Shown: piece by piece, positions 1 through 13,800 of the stretch | Layout of the letters: the number at the start of each line of letters is the position of its first letter | Position numbering within the stretch: the stretch's first letter is position 1 | Source of the DNA: Brachypodium distachyon | Lineage: Eukaryota; Streptophyta; Magnoliopsida; Poales; Poaceae | Direction: 5' to 3' | DNA: 64,000 nt | Assembly: GCF_000005505.3 (NCBI RefSeq) | Contig: NC_016134.3 | Span: 41,230,150 to 41,294,149 of the forward strand | Made by a program: the position numbers and the translations under genes | Notes under the pieces: model-generated | Told to the model about the DNA's origin: nothing | The model's input: the letters and a program-made list of their open reading frames with translations, nothing else | Databases searched by the model: none

Positions 1-1248
1 GACAGCGGCCACGTTATTCCCTGTACCTAGCGATCCTGAGTTTCATGCCCACAGTCCTGGTCCCAATAGATCCACTATTCAAGTTCGTGAAAGGCAGAAT
101 TTCCAGAGTCTGCCGTGTGATCCAACGCATACATGATGGATGCATGGAAGATTAAAACTGCCAGGACAAAAATTACTCGTGTCCCCACCCTAAGTTTGGT
201 TCAAGACAAACATTGTATGGGGAGCAGTACTGCATGCGGTTAACCTCGCCAATAGATATCGTGTCTTGTTTCACTTGTTTGCTTGTGTGTGTGTTCTTCA
301 TATATTAGAATTAAATCTTGGCGCAGTTATTCTAAAAATTGGTATGAGATCAACGATTTTGGATTCCGCTCTTGATCAGACGTGTCATGATCGATCACGG
401 CAACCTTCCTGATCAGACGTAAATAAAAGTGTTCGCTCTAGGCGACGAAAGAGCAACATTCGCTCCTTATAAATTATGTAATTAATAATTATTAAGCATA
501 ACATTGCTTTACTTATGCATTATGAAAATGACTAGAAAATAAAAATAAGGACTCTATATACATTTTAAATCCTAATAGGAACCTTACAAAGCAGTAGGAT
601 TGTAACTCTATCTAATGACCCTAGAAGTTTTATGGAAATCTCGTTATACATATGACCATCCTTTGTTAATTTTCACAAATTGAAGAGCCCATTTTAGCCA
701 TCAAATAATTGTTTTACGATAAAACCAAGATTTGAAAACGCACTAGGGAAGTATTCTTGTTTTTACCTTAGAAAGAGAGAAATTCTAAAAACTCTTAAAA
801 CAAGATATGAAAAAAGCCAAAAAGTTTATGGATGAAAGTGGACTCAAAACCTCAACTCTAAAGTTGGGAAGAACTATCTACCATGGCCATGGTAACACTT
901 TTCGTACCTATGAACCATGTGTCCATGTCTTCCTAATATGGTAAATTCTATTCATATTTCTGTAGATGGAGATAGGCTACTAATAAGTCTTGTTGCCTAG
1001 ACTGATGCATTCGTTGATGGTGACGTATGAGGTGAAAATCACTCTTGATTGACAACTTAAAAGCTTTCATTTCTGACATTAGATCATATCTCAAATAAAC
1101 AGTTCATATTAAAGGTGGAACCATTTAATCTTGTTCGGTTATTTAAAATTTAATGGTTAGAATTGAACGTTTTCATAGAATTAAGATTTGTATTTGATTG
1201 CATCGTCATTTCTTATGAAGATTTATATTAGCAGTAGTGAAGATCCAA
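1..1248. other. AT-rich intergenic sequence
   Basis: AT-rich sequence left of the CACTA element. I see no open frame with family similarity, no clear inverted repeat and no RNA gene. Confidence 0.5.
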
Positions 1249-2341
1249 CACTACCAGGATTCCAGAGTTTGGTGACGGTGCTTTATTTTTGTGACGGGGA
1301 TTGTTACAACCGTCACAAAAACCATATTTGTGACGGGCATAATACTACCGACACGAAAAATATTAATTTCCTTGTAGGGCACCAGAAGAGCCGTCACAAA
1401 AATAATTATTGTGACGGGCATAGTACTACCGACACGAAATTCTTTATTTTCGTGTCGGGCACCAGAACCCGACACGGAAAATCAACATTTTTGTGTCGGT
1501 TTTAACTATTTACGTGTCGGTTCACTGTCACAACAAGCACATATTTGTGGCGGTGATGATGCGCCCGTCACAAAAATAACGCCGTCACAAATATTGTTTT
1601 TATAACGTTTGTGAAGCAACTACCATATATCTTGCTCTAAAGAATCTAAAAAAAATTGAACATGCATACGACTATATTTTGTAGATTCTACTTGAGTATG
1701 GTAATTTTTTTATACTTGTTGGCTATTATTTAGAATTAATTTGTATTTTAGTCAAATTTATTTTAAAAAACACCCAAATGTGCTCCGAAAAATATGAAAA
1801 TCAACTAGGGGTCCATTTAGGTACTAATAAGGTTGCCATAATGTTTTGAATCCATTTGAGAGAACAATGACTATACATTGCATTGTAATGGTGGCATCTG
1901 ATAAAATGTTATATGATCTTTTGGAATGAGAGTGTGAAGTTAGTAATGCTAATGAAGCTTATCAACTCATAACTAATTAATAACAAATCCAACCAATGTG
2001 GTTCTATTTGATGTAGTCTTCATTTAAATTTATTAACATGTTGTAACAATAATATCACATGGTGTTCCTTAGAAAAATGATTTTTCCTTTTCTAAATGCA
2101 AAAAATGGTGATCTTTGTGAAGCAATCACAAGTTTTATGGTTCAAAAGCGCACCTATCAATTTTTCACACATACCAGAACATATTTAATTGCTAGTGTCC
2201 AAAGGTTTTGAATTTTAAAGCTTTTTGCATACCTTTTCTCATTTAAATGAATTTCTAGCGATTTCCAAAAGTAATTCAAATTTGTTTAAAAAATTGTGGC
2301 CCATCTGTGCGGCCCACCAAGCCCTAGGGTTTGAGGGTTGG

Positions 2342-3542
2342 TATAAATATAATACCCTCCCCCATCCTTTCCTTCTCCCTTTCTCCTCACCCCCCTCTTC
2401 CCCAAGCGGCCCCCTCCCCGGTACTCTCTTCTCGACCGCGAGCGCCTCCCACCCCCCTGCGCGCCGCCCGCCTCACCCTCCCGGACAAGCCGGCCCGGAT
2501 CCGGGCTTCCCCGACCCCGCCGCCATTGGATCCAGGCGCACCCGGCCGCCGCCCCTTCCCCACGTCCCCGCGCGACGATGGCCACCGCGCGCTGCCCACG
2601 TCCCCGTGCAACAGAGGCCACCGCCCCCTGCCCACCTCCCCGCGCGACTCCGGCCATCTGCACCCCAACCCCTTTGCCGCCGACGGTGGCCACTGCCATG
2701 GCGCCACCCCGCCTCCCCGCCTCGTCGCCGGCCTAGATCTGGCCGCCTATCCTTGTCGTCGTCGTCCCCGCAACTGCCTACGCCACCCTCCTCCAGCCAT
2801 CCTCCGACCTGCAGCAAGCACTCAAACGGTTCTGCGGTGAGCCCGCGCCCCTTTCCCCTTTTTTCCTTGGCCCAACTTCATTTACGTAGCGTACTAGCTA
2901 GCACTGTATGCCACCGGCCGCTCCCTGCGAGATGTACACAAGGCTAGATGTTCTACCTTAGTTGTTAAGTTCAGCAAGCTTCTTCAATACACTTTGCTTA
3001 GGTTTTTATTCGTTACATGTTGCTTTGTAGATCTTAAAATTAAAAAATCGAAGGTCTTAATACTAGTTTATAATCATAGTACAGTGGTTCATCTGAAAGT
3101 TACAGATGAGGAGTTCCTGTAGGATTAATTTGACAAAGGTATTTTCTTTTAGTACAAACACATGTTGCAGCCACGTTTTCTTTCCCATGAACAATGGAGG
3201 TCAATACTTATGACCTGATGAGAAATAAAATAAAGCAGTAGGCACATTGTTGCTTTGGTCCCGCAACCTGTTGTGTCTATTATGTGCTATTCAGCTCTTA
3301 TGTTAGCAGATGTGTTGATAACTTGTAGTGCTCTGTTCTAATGAACAGCTTTTTGGGTCTGTTTTTGCAACTTTGGATGGTCTTATTGGTTGATAGATTA
3401 TGAGTTGATAGATGTATGTTAATTATAAGTATTGAAGCTGCAATATATTTGCTGTCTTATTTATCTTACTGCAATGTTCTTCTACTGCAGTGGATATCTC
3501 ATGGGAGTGGACAACCTTTTCTTAGGATGATCAGTGCAGCAA
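2342..3542 (+). other. Gene-like insert inside the CACTA element (candidate captured gene fragment)
   Basis: A TATAAATA motif at 2342-2349 is followed by a strongly GC-rich, proline-coding stretch to about 2836. That stretch ends in a plausible donor (GGTGAGCC). A long AT-rich segment then leads to an acceptor (CTGCAG near 3490), a short exon-like block encoding WISHGSGQPFLRM, and a donor GTATTCC near 3543. This promoter-exon-intron-exon layout contrasts with the surrounding transposon sequence and suggests a transduplicated host gene start. I recognise no protein family, and the GC-rich part has open frames in several registers, so coding is unproven. Confidence 0.4.
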
Positions 3543-4378
3543 GGTATTCCTTCAGTAATTTCTACAGAAATATATCTTGCTTGGCTCAAAAAACCTTGTG
3601 GAATTCACATGTCATAATATTAGTTAGAAGCCGGCTATACTAGTGACTGTTACTCTTAAAGTTATCTGCTCATGTAAAGTAGAGAAGTTACAAATCTGTG
3701 CATATTGTTTGGTTCCGAAACAATATTTACTCTACTGCCATAAAAAACTATGATTTAGTTTGGCTAGAAACTGGATAGGTTAAGAACTGATACTGTTCTG
3801 TCATGAGGCGTGGTGTAGTGATGCATTGGGCAAGTTTATTTCAAGGAGAATACTTGTGGTATGATATGATTTTCAGCACATAAGTGCCACGATGATTATC
3901 AAATTTTTCCTTTAATTCTTGAACTGTACATATGAATGCAAATGCTTTTTATTGAGCTTGGAAAGAAACCACCAGCACACTTATTCCGTCATCGGAAACA
4001 AGTGCAAGTGCAGTTTGAGATAGGTATATTCGTCACTATGCATGTATAACATAACTGAAATGTTGATGGTGCCAAGAAACTGATGGCAGTACCTTTTGTA
4101 ATATGGATGACATATTTAGTTAATCTAGATCCAAAGTGATGGTATGGATGGTGCTGGAACCAATGTTGATCAATGTGGAGATCAATGACACTGCAATTGA
4201 GCCTTGACCAACGATCTAATGTTGACAGTGAAGCCAATGCTGATCGTAGTAGCGGTGATGTATTTATTTTGATGCATGAACCTAGTAGCATATGGTGATG
4301 TATTGACACAAAATGATGTGTAGTATGACTTTTGTGGGTTCTTATTTGGATGAATGCAATGTGCCGTCAATGTCATGC

Positions 4379-4402
4379 ATATATATATATATATATATAT
4401 AT
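4379..4402. repeat. (AT)n microsatellite
   Basis: An uninterrupted AT dinucleotide run inside the right half of the CACTA element. Confidence 0.9.
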
Positions 4403-4877
4403 TAAAAAAACTGATATGGAACTATTTATTAAATTTCAGCAGATCCCAATTGTGATTTTTTTTTCTGAATGTGTTCATTTTTGTGTCGGTTATTGGACCG
4501 TCAGAAAAAACGTTTTTCCGATGGCATTATTATTTCTTTGTCGGCTACTGGACTGTCAGAAAACAGATATTTCTGTCGGTTGAACCGACAGAAATTGTTT
4601 TCCTGTCGTTGAATTCTGACGGGTTAGCCGTCACACTAAAAGTCGACGAAACCGGACGTCAAGATGTTTTTTTGTCAGCCACCGTCAGAAATATCCGCCA
4701 GAAATATTATTTGTGACGGGTCACTGACACGCAAATGGTTTTTCTCCGACGCGCCAGTTCTGACGGTATTTGCGTGACGGTTGACTGACACGAATTATAT
4801 TTCTGTCGGTTTTTTGCCTATTTCTGATGGTTTTGACCCAACACCAAACTCTGGAATCCTGGTAGTAATGCGCCTTA

Positions 4878-5039
4878 GGCCCTCTTTGGTTGGACTTAAA
4901 ACTGTCTTTTAACTTTTGGCTTATAAGGCACAAAAGCGCATTTTGGCTTTTTTGTTTACACGATCATCTAACAATAGTTGCTTTTGTGGTTTATAAGCCA
5001 AAAATCAGAACACAATTTTAAGCACAACAAAACAGGGCC
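4878..5039. mobile_element. Tourist-like (PIF/Harbinger) MITE
   Basis: A short AT-rich element whose ends are inverted: GGCCCTCTTTGGTTG on the left, and CAACAAAACAGGGCC on the right. It is flanked by 3-bp TTA (left) and TCA (right), close to the TWA target of Tourist/Harbinger MITEs. It sits about 10 bp from the right end of the CACTA element. It has no coding capacity. Confidence 0.65.
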
Positions 5040-5283
5040 TCACACTGCACAAAAAGGATACGGTAACTCTTTACCAGCCTAAGTGGGTTCGATGGGTGGT
5101 TTTAGAAAGGACGATCAAAGTAAAGCGTTTTCGTCGCCAGTGCTAGAGACAACTGCATGTATTGATCGAAGGACGGATCGAACACGTGATGGTCTGCAAA
5201 TACAAATTTTGTCTCTAGAATACGCCTAGGCAGGCGTATCATAATTATAAGAAGAAAAACCGCGATGCGGTAACATGCCCGGA

Positions 5284-6960
5284 GGCCTAAACGTTAGGGA
5301 TTACTCGCTTACATTCCACGACTCACGCACCCTTACAAAAGGTTCTAGGGTTCTATCCTTAAACAGTCCCGCGCTCTCCCAAGCGGCGCCTTCTTGCTCA
5401 ATAGAGTGAGCCACCATCGACACGCACGGACGAACCCCCTCGAAAACAATCACATTCCGGTGCCTCCGATGGCACCAGCAAATGAGGACGATTCTCGTAG
5501 CGAAGTCCCTGCGAGTTCTTCGGTCACCAAAATGTAGGCCGGACCACCACTGCAACAAGCCAAGCTGACCACCCGGCATCAAATCCAGCCGCCTCCATCT
5601 CTTGAGGAAGATGTCCCAAATTTGTCTGGTGAAGACACACCCGACCAAAAGGTGGGAGATGGTCTCAGGTTCCTAGTCGCAGAAGGGACAATGCGCCGGA
5701 TGCGGCATACTCTCAAATGGTCCGCCGTCCAACAACGGCCTCTAAGAGCAAGCCAAGCGAACACCTTACAACGGCTTGGTGCCCTAACTCCAGAGATCGT
5801 CGGCACAAGGGGCAGCCTCTCTCCCAGAGAAGAAAGCACTGTAGGCCGAGGACGCCATGTATAAACCGGAATGGTCCAGGTTCCACCTGAACACGTTGTC
5901 GTCCGGCGACAGCTCCACCGTCTGAACAAGCTCCCAAACCGCAAAGAACTAGTCAAACTCCTGGCCGGCAAGAGAGGCACCCAGGCCATGCACCCAAGCA
6001 TATCGTCCAAGGCATCAGCAACCGAGATCTTCCGTGCGCCAGGAGTCAAATGAGCAGACAAGGTAGGAGCGATCATCTCGAGGCTCACACCATCCAACCA
6101 ACGGTCAATCCAGAACAGTGTGCGCTGTCCATTACCCACCGAGACCATGACAATCGCATGAAACAAGTCAAGCGACTGATCCGAGATTTGCAGATTAAGG
6201 TCAGCCCACGGTTCCGCACTATCTGTCCTTTGGAGCCAGCACCATCTAGTTCTCAATGCCACATTAAGTAGCCGTAGGTTCGGAAGACCTAGGCCACCCA
6301 TTGGCTTCGGAGAGCAGACCGAGTCCCACGCGACCAAGCAATGTCCACCACGAACATCACGACGACCTTTCCAAAGAAAACCACGGCAGATCTTCTGGAT
6401 GTTCTCGATGAGCTTCACCGGAAGGTCCAGGGATAGCATGGTATAGACCGGCATGGCACAAAGGGTCGATTGCACCAAAGTCAACCTGCCCCCGGAAGAG
6501 AGCAAGGGCGCCGACCACATCTTCAGCTTGCCAGCCACTTTATCGATGAGAGTGTGAAGTTGTGTCGCCGACGGTCATCTCAACCCGAGGGGAATGCCAA
6601 GATAGCAGTAAGGAAAATGTTGAATCACACATCCCAGCTTGTGTCCCACCATGGCCTCCTGCTCAATGGTGCAACAAATAAGATGCGTCGAGGTTTTCCC
6701 GAAATTAATTCGGAGCTCCGAAGCACAACCGAAGTCCTCCAGGATGGCAACACAAGCCTCCAGCTCCTCCTCCACAGGCTTCAGGAAGATCACCGCATCG
6801 TCCGCAAAGAACGAGAAATGTTGCCTGAGGCCGCAACGAGCCAGAGGAGACAATAGACCACGTCGTTCAGCGTTCTCCATCATAGCATGAAGCACATCCA
6901 TGACAATGATGAATAACATAGGGGAGAGCGGGTCTCACTGCGGCAAACACAAAATTAACT
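5284..6960 (-). pseudogene. L1-type LINE reverse transcriptase remnant, 5'-truncated and broken
   Basis: On the minus strand the translation gives the core of a plant non-LTR reverse transcriptase: DPLSPMLFIIVMDVL near 6910, then the catalytic FADDAVIFLKP, then YLGIPLGLR, GKLKMWSAPLLSSGGRL, the GFLWKG and GGLGLPNLRLLN blocks, and a C-terminal zf-RVT-like tail (WLALRGRCWTADHL, then VGCVFTRQIWD). Two in-frame TGA codons are visible, one just before the DPLSP motif (expected QGDPLSP) and one after GIPLGLR. At least one frameshift lies near 5650. No endonuclease half is seen beyond about 6960. Typical 5'-truncated dead LINE insertion; the exact 3' end and any target duplication were not resolved. 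Confidence 0.88.
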
Positions 6961-9900
6961 TTGACCGATCAGAACCAGATCGACGATCCCCTTCATTCTC
7001 GAGTCTGACGAGAAGCCAGAGGCGCGGTACGCATATACGGCACTAATAGAGGAGTACCACTATTGGCTGGTGGCGTCTTAGGCAGCAGTAAGTAGGGATC
7101 GAGCGAGTAGAACAAACACAAGGCAACAACAACAAGTGTACCAAAGTTACGTCCTTCATCCTTAGGTGACCTCATGCATGTCTGTTACGTCCAGCCCGTG
7201 AAGAGGACTCTGGCAGTCTGGCTGGCTAAAATATTGGCTACGAAGGGCTGTGGGCGTAAACGGTGGCCAGCCGGCGTCAGCCCGAGCAGCAGCAGCAGCT
7301 CAGCTGGCGGAATAGCGAGGAAACCGAATTACGTTTACGTACGTACTCACGTGCGTACGGGTGCACAAGCTGCGGGGACTGCAAATGCCTTGTCTGGTTA
7401 TGGTCGGACATGTGCCCAAGTCTGGCACGTTTCAATGCCCGTTGGCTCATTTTATTTTTTCCATCTCTGTGGCAGCATGCATTACTTGCATGTAGTACCT
7501 GCTACGGTCGAGCTCTTTCGAAGAATCAATGTTGTAGGACTTTGGGGTAGTGGTGTAAGTATACTGCAATCGGCAAGGCGAGTACAAACTCTAAACCCGT
7601 TGCTTTTTCTGTGGGGCGGCCGTACGTGCCGATCGATGGCACATTGGCATGCCACTTTGGGACCATGATGAAAGCCCTCAAGGTCAAAATCCATTAATTA
7701 ACAGTCGGTGAGGTGGTTCCTCATATTTAACCGGGGTCCATTTGGATCGTCTCAGGTCCTATGTCATGAGACACCGAACCTCCGAGTAAGTTGACAACGC
7801 TGCATCAGCGCAGCAGCCAGCACGCACCCAATGCCCGCAAGAAGCATGATGATGAGAGGGCTCCTGGCACGCCAACGATTCTCTCACGAGCCCACTGTAG
7901 CGATAAAAGGGGAAATAAAGCGATCCGGGGGGAACAGGATCCGAAGGGCGCCGCGGCCGCTGTGCAGGCAGGCAGACTGCAGTCACTGCAGGCGAGTGAC
8001 TGCTGAGAAAGTCCGGGCCCCCAATAATGAAGCGAAGCCGATCGAAGCGCCCTCGCCTCGCCTCGAGCCCTGCGCTGCTGTACTACTACCTGCCCCCGCG
8101 CTCTCTCTCGAGTTGACCCCCCCCCCTCCCGGCACCCGTTGGTGTCTTTCTTTACTGTGCCACGACGCGTCTGCCTCGCGCCTCCGGTCGGGTCTCTTTC
8201 TGTCTGCGGGCCCCCTTCCCTTCGCGCGGGCGGCGCGGCACGGAAGCGGAAGCGCATGCACACCTGCCCGCCCGCCTGCGCCACCACGGGGCTGCGTGCG
8301 CCTGTGCATGCGCGACGAACCACGGGACTCTCATGCCCCCGCGTCGTGGCTTTTTAAACTTTCTTTTCCTTCCTCCCGCCCCGAATCCGGCGCGCCGCTC
8401 CGATCCCGACGCGCAACGGAAGGAAAGAACCTGACGGGCCAGGCGGCCAGCCGGGAGGGGCTGGCTCGGCTTGGCTCATCTCACGAGCCCAACATGCGCG
8501 CATCTCGGTTCGGGTGTGGCGTATGTACAAGCCGTTAAATGCGCGTGGCTCTGAAGAGGGGCCGGCGGGGACACGGGCCATGCGGTGCGGCGTGCGGCTG
8601 CGTCCGTCGGTTCCTTGGGAGGCGTGGCTGCCCGGGTTTAATTTTTACGGGGTCAGCCGTCCATCCACGCGGGACGACTACTGGCTCGCTGTCTCCCTCA
8701 AGCCGCCGCGAGGCGAGGTGGTGGTGTTGTGCCGTTGTTATGCGGGACATTCTATTGTTTGACTTTGACGTGACAGCAACGTCCTCCTCCAGCGGATGGA
8801 AAAAAACAAGGATTTTGCTGGCCACATATACTCCAGTTTTACCGCGGGTGAATTTTCGGATCGAGCGCGCACTAGTTTGTACTACTCCGTAAATGACGGC
8901 ACCCCTCGGCGAAAATAAATGGCCGGGAAGGTTTTGTTTGGCATCCGTAATGGAACGACGGCTGCGATACAAAGCCTCCCGAGTAGCAGGGACACTGTTG
9001 CAACGGCCCACGTACGTGTACTGCTTTGTCGCGTACTCCTGTGTATCGTAGTGTAGCAACAAAGTGGGTATACTACTACAGATTTCTCCTGTTCCTTTCC
9101 TCCTCCCTTTCCAGACGAGGTTTCTTGTTGCGACCGAATTGGTATGCTTGATCGATCATCATCGCTCCTGATCAGTGCTTGCATGTCGACCAAGCCAGGG
9201 GTCTTGTTTCCACTGGAGTGATATGCCTTCCTGATCATTGCTCATCCTGATTAGTTCTCGCATGCCGTGCAACTGCATGCACTCAATAAAACCATCTTGA
9301 TGCCTGTCAGGACTCAGTACGCCATGGTACCTATGTACACAGTAAAATGAAGATGGCTCGCATGTGCGTCCATAATTTTTACACAGTGGTATACACTATA
9401 CACTTTTTTACACAGCAGTACGGTACTGGTACTGACTCGTACTCGGAGGATGACCGTAGGGTTTGCATCTTCCATCTCGTATATTCTGAACATGCATGCC
9501 ACGTCAGCACACGCATGGATCTTAATCGTATTGGAGGCTTGGAGCCACCCCTTGATAGGAGAAGCTATCTCATCAAGGCATGAGTACGTAAAATACTTTA
9601 CGAGAAGCTAGCGAAAGCCGTAGGTTCAGTACCAACCCTATACTTAATTAGCCGGCTGCTGATGGCAGGAGACTTGGCTAACCAATCACGTTCTCGACAG
9701 AAATCATTGAGTTAATCAACTTGTGCAGGGAATGGGTTGCATCTGCACTGCACTGCACCGGGCCGGCCGAATCCTGCCTACCTCCTTTTCCAAGACAAGA
9801 GATTAGCATAACGAACGGAACAAAGAAGTCAAGTGCAGCAATCAGGCTGGTCACTCGTCTCAGCAGCTACTACTGCATGCTAGGAGATTGAAATAAACGG

Positions 9901-10821
9901 CACAAGAAGTCAAGTATAGCTCAGAGAAACGAGACTGCTGCATCATGGAAATTGAAATAAACAGCGCCTATATTGCTAGTACTACTAGGTATTAGCGGCG
10001 GTACATGCACGACAGGGACGCGACGAAGGAATTGATATCACGGTCGATCGAGACGACCGATCGTTGACACCGAAAGTGCATTCGTAAAAGCTCGCGAGTT
10101 GATATCATCACATGACATACGAGCGTTCCGTCCAGTCGGGCAGTCGATTTTCTCATAATTGTAACACGTTGTGTGGGGGCTCTGCGAACTTTGGTGATCG
10201 CGACCGGAACCTGTCGCACATATCCTTGCGAACGATGCTGTCTAACTTGTCTCCCTGTCTCCTGTTATAAAGTAACTTTATCTTAATCTTTTCTGTCCAA
10301 AATTATTTTCATTGAGTAAGTGCTTCTTCTTCCTTTTTGCTCACGCAGGCATGTGTTTCTGTGGATCATGCAGATTGCAGATGCAGAGAGGAGTGCTTTA
10401 TATATTCTGGGAAAAACTTCAGTGCAAGCAGTACCTGGGCTCTGATAAGGCTTGAGCTCTTTTTTTCCCGGGCCAGGATGCCAGGCCAATTCTCTATTGT
10501 ATGGACTTTGAAGCTAGATCCGTGATGGGCTTTGATGGGCCGGCCATGACACCAACTTTACCATGTGATTGCGAAAAGCCCACTGGCCTATATGTTGCTT
10601 TTGTTTTAGAGGTTGTTTGGAATATCAGGCGACAGGCGCAGAAGTTACCAAACTGTGTTTAAAAACGGAAATAGCCTTTAGAGCTCGGGCTCCAAAAACC
10701 ATATTAAAAAATAGCAAAGGATCTAATATCAAATTAAAGTAGCAGAAATTCTATAGTGTAGATTGTTTCAAATTATCGTGCGGCTGAAAAAAAATCAAAA
10801 CCCATCGGTTGAACCCAATCT
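6961..10821. other. Intergenic, including a GC-rich block (7.8-8.7 kb) without a recognisable gene
   Basis: The block at about 7800-8760 is GC-rich and open in several frames on both strands. The frames are low in complexity (Arg/Ala/Pro-rich) and match no family I know, and I see no supporting splice or start context. It could be an unannotated promoter or CpG-rich transposon interior. The rest (8900-10820) is mixed-composition sequence with no supported feature. Confidence 0.4.
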
Positions 10822-13800
10822 TGTAACATCCCAAATTTTCAAAACCCTTCATAATGCATTGCATTCCATGAAGCATCATGTCACTTTTGCATTTCACCAC
10901 ATTTAAAATCATGAAAATTAACTCAGAAAAATACAATAACCAAGTTTCTTTTATTTGAATCTTGCTTTTACTTCTCTTTTGCCAATTGGACTTTTGACCC
11001 ATTAGGGTGATGCAAATAAAGGTGGTTTAATGCATGTTTATGCTACCCCATATTTGGTATTTGATTTTGGATTTGAAACACTACAAATTTTATTACTTAT
11101 AAAGCCCTAAAGGCAAGTTTATAGGCAAAAGTATTTTTATATATTTTATTTTGAGTGAATTTTTGTCTCAAAAGTTGAATCAAATGAAAATATGATTTTA
11201 CAAATTTTGTTGCATTTTATTTGACTCAATTTGGAGCTTTGAATCAAAAGTTTAGTTCAAAACCAGAAAAAGAAAAAGGAAAAAGAGAAAAAAAGGGAAG
11301 CGGACCGCCGTTGCTGGGCACCCCACTTACCGAACCACACGCGCCACCCACTCCGCGCGCGCCCGAGCCGCAGCCGCTGCCAGGCGGGCCCCACCTGTCA
11401 GCATCGTCTTCGTCCTCAACTGCCGCCCGATTTCTCTGCGTAGACGCCGTCCGCCACGCCCACGCACTCCACCCCGCGTCCGCCTCGCCCACGACCCCCA
11501 TCTTCTCAACCGGCCGCGTCACTATAAAGCTTCTCAACCCCGCAGTCTTTCCCCTCTCTCGCTCAACCGTTTCCACGCCGCCACGCTGCCCAATTTCTCG
11601 CCGGAGAACCTTCGGACGCCGCCGCGTTTCTTGGTCGCCGCCGATTAACCGGTGATCCCTAGCCGCCATCTTCCAGTTTTTCTTTCTCCTCTCTTCTTTG
11701 CGCACGCCGTGACGCGCTTCTTTTTTCTTCTTGTGCACTATAGCGCCTGGACCGCCGACGACCGAGAGCTCGCCGTCGCCGCTGCCACCGTCTTCTCTTC
11801 GTCCTAGGCGTCGCCACCGTCGCCCTCGAGGAAAATCGCCGCCACCATCGTCTTCGCCTCGCGAAGCTGCTTCTTCGCCAAGTTTCCCCGAGCCCGAGAA
11901 TCCACCGGAACCCCTCGCCGGCGTTCTCCCGAGCCGCCGCCGACCTCGCCGGAACCCTAGCTCGCCGGAGGTAAGGCCGAAGCCTCTCGTCCGTCCGATC
12001 TAAATCAACGGCCACGATTAGATTTCTCTTTAAACCGAACCGGTACGCAAATCCGACCGCAGGATCTCACTTAAGTTAGATCCGATGGCCCGTGTTTTAT
12101 TTTACTCCCGAACCGGTACCGGCCAATCACGGCTTGCTACGTGTCACCTGTTTAATTAAATGTTTTTTCCCCGGCCGAATAAAAATGGAAATCCTGCAGA
12201 AACACCCCTGGATATTCAAAATGATCATAACTTTTAAACCGTTTGGCCAAAATTTATGTTCTGCACCTTTCTGGAATCCTCATGGCATGTAGATTCTTTT
12301 GGCACTGTTCAAATTTGAATTTGAATAACTTTAACAGAACCAAATTACAGAATGGTTAACTATGGTTTGTAATTCATATGAAATGTTTTAAAATTATTTT
12401 GATCCTGTTATCATTTCGAAAAATGTTTAAAGTGTTTTCCCTGTCCAATAGGATCAGAGGGAGAATTAATTTTGTAAAATAATCTTGCAGTACCAAACTA
12501 TTTTGTCCATACCTTCTAAAATACTCATTAAACTATTATTAAATCTTGTTTTGGTTATTGCACAAGGAGTACCTTCTTAATATGTTATAATCTGTCCAAT
12601 CCTTTGAAGAAATTCTTTAAAACAGAAACTAAATTTGTGAATACTAAAACCAAGCTAGGAATGCATCATGGTAAACTTTACATCATGGCATATTCTTTGT
12701 ATTGAATTGCATGTTTATGTGTATTTGTGCTTGTTTATTTTAGATTGTTTGGAGTGTGAACCTTGTTGTTGCGAAGAGTGCGAGAACCACCACAGCTTTG
12801 AACAAGGCAAGTCACTTTGATCATTTTCCCTAAATTTTTACTATGCACTAGATGTTTTATTAGTTGCATTAGGAATATTATTTGTATCTCTATGCTAGCT
12901 ATGAATCCCAGGTAGTGTAGTTTTATCCGTGCCATTACCTTACTACCAAATTGCCATCGTCTGTAGATGAGTGCTATGCTATGGTAGTATTGTGGGGGAA
13001 ATTACTACATCATGATAATATTGTGGTTATGGTGAAAAGTTGTGTTTTACTTAGTGTATGGCAAAACAACTTAATTTTTAATGAACCATCCTGGGTGGGC
13101 GGCTTTGAGATTTTGGATGTTGTGCGACGTCAGGTCAATGTCTATGGGTCCATTTCTATGAGTCGTCTCGCCATGTCTATGGGAGCGCCTGCATCGCAAA
13201 TTGTGGAATGCCACCCGGGGTAACTAGAGACTGGACTAGTTTTCTGTTTAGTAGCTTCCAGTACAACCGCATGGTAATATGGGCTCTACCAAGATTGAGT
13301 AAGCTGTTTGAACCTGGGCCCGAGGTGATCGTGATGATGTTGCCGTGTAGGTGGGAGCGGGTCCCTCGGTATGGGTCTAGGGGATTACTTCTGAAAGTCT
13401 TGTAATCGATGCCGTTGCTACTCTACCCTGAGGACAGTAAGGGATTAACACGTCGATTTCTTGAGGGTAAAGTGTACAACCTCTCGAGAGTGTCAAACTA
13501 AGTACTTAGCCGAATCCCTGGTCATGGACGATTATGAGCAGCTAGATTAGGGAGCTGTAAGGAAGGTCTCACTCACTCTAATTTTCTACATTAAAATGAA
13601 TGGTTCAAACTTGGATTTAGGAGCATTGATGTATCTACTCAATGTCCATAGTTTAATAGGAGCATTGGTGTGTCTACCCAGTGTCCATTAATGATAAAAC
13701 TATTTGGTTAAAATGATAGGACTAAACAATTAAGTTTTTACGTAACTAGCCTGAACTCCACCTTACCATAAATATGCATGTACTTGTTAGGTGCTGTTAT

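Larger units (their letters stand above)
1249..4867. mobile_element. Non-autonomous CACTA (En/Spm-like) DNA transposon
   Basis: The left end reads CACTACCAGGATTCCAGAG (from 1249) and continues to TTTGGTG at 1274. The right end (4842-4867) is its inverted complement apart from the last base. Inside both ends lie many short subterminal repeats in both orientations, of the type CCGTCACAAA / GTGACGGGC / GTGTCGG on the left (1270-1600) and CCGTCAGAAA / CTGTCGG on the right (4480-4830), as expected for CACTA transposase-binding arrays. No transposase-like frame is visible, so the element is non-autonomous. The flanking 3-mers (CAA left, ATG right) do not match, so the target duplication is lost or the right terminus is altered. 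The middle holds a GC-rich, promoter-like and exon-like segment. Confidence 0.8.

Noticed and set aside
7805..8581. Long overlapping open frames on both strands
   Set aside because: They come from GC-rich composition (few stop codons), are Arg/Ala/Pro-rich and match no family; no splice or start support.
9960..10000. Helitron end on the minus strand at an ACTAG
   Set aside because: No GC-rich hairpin at the right distance.
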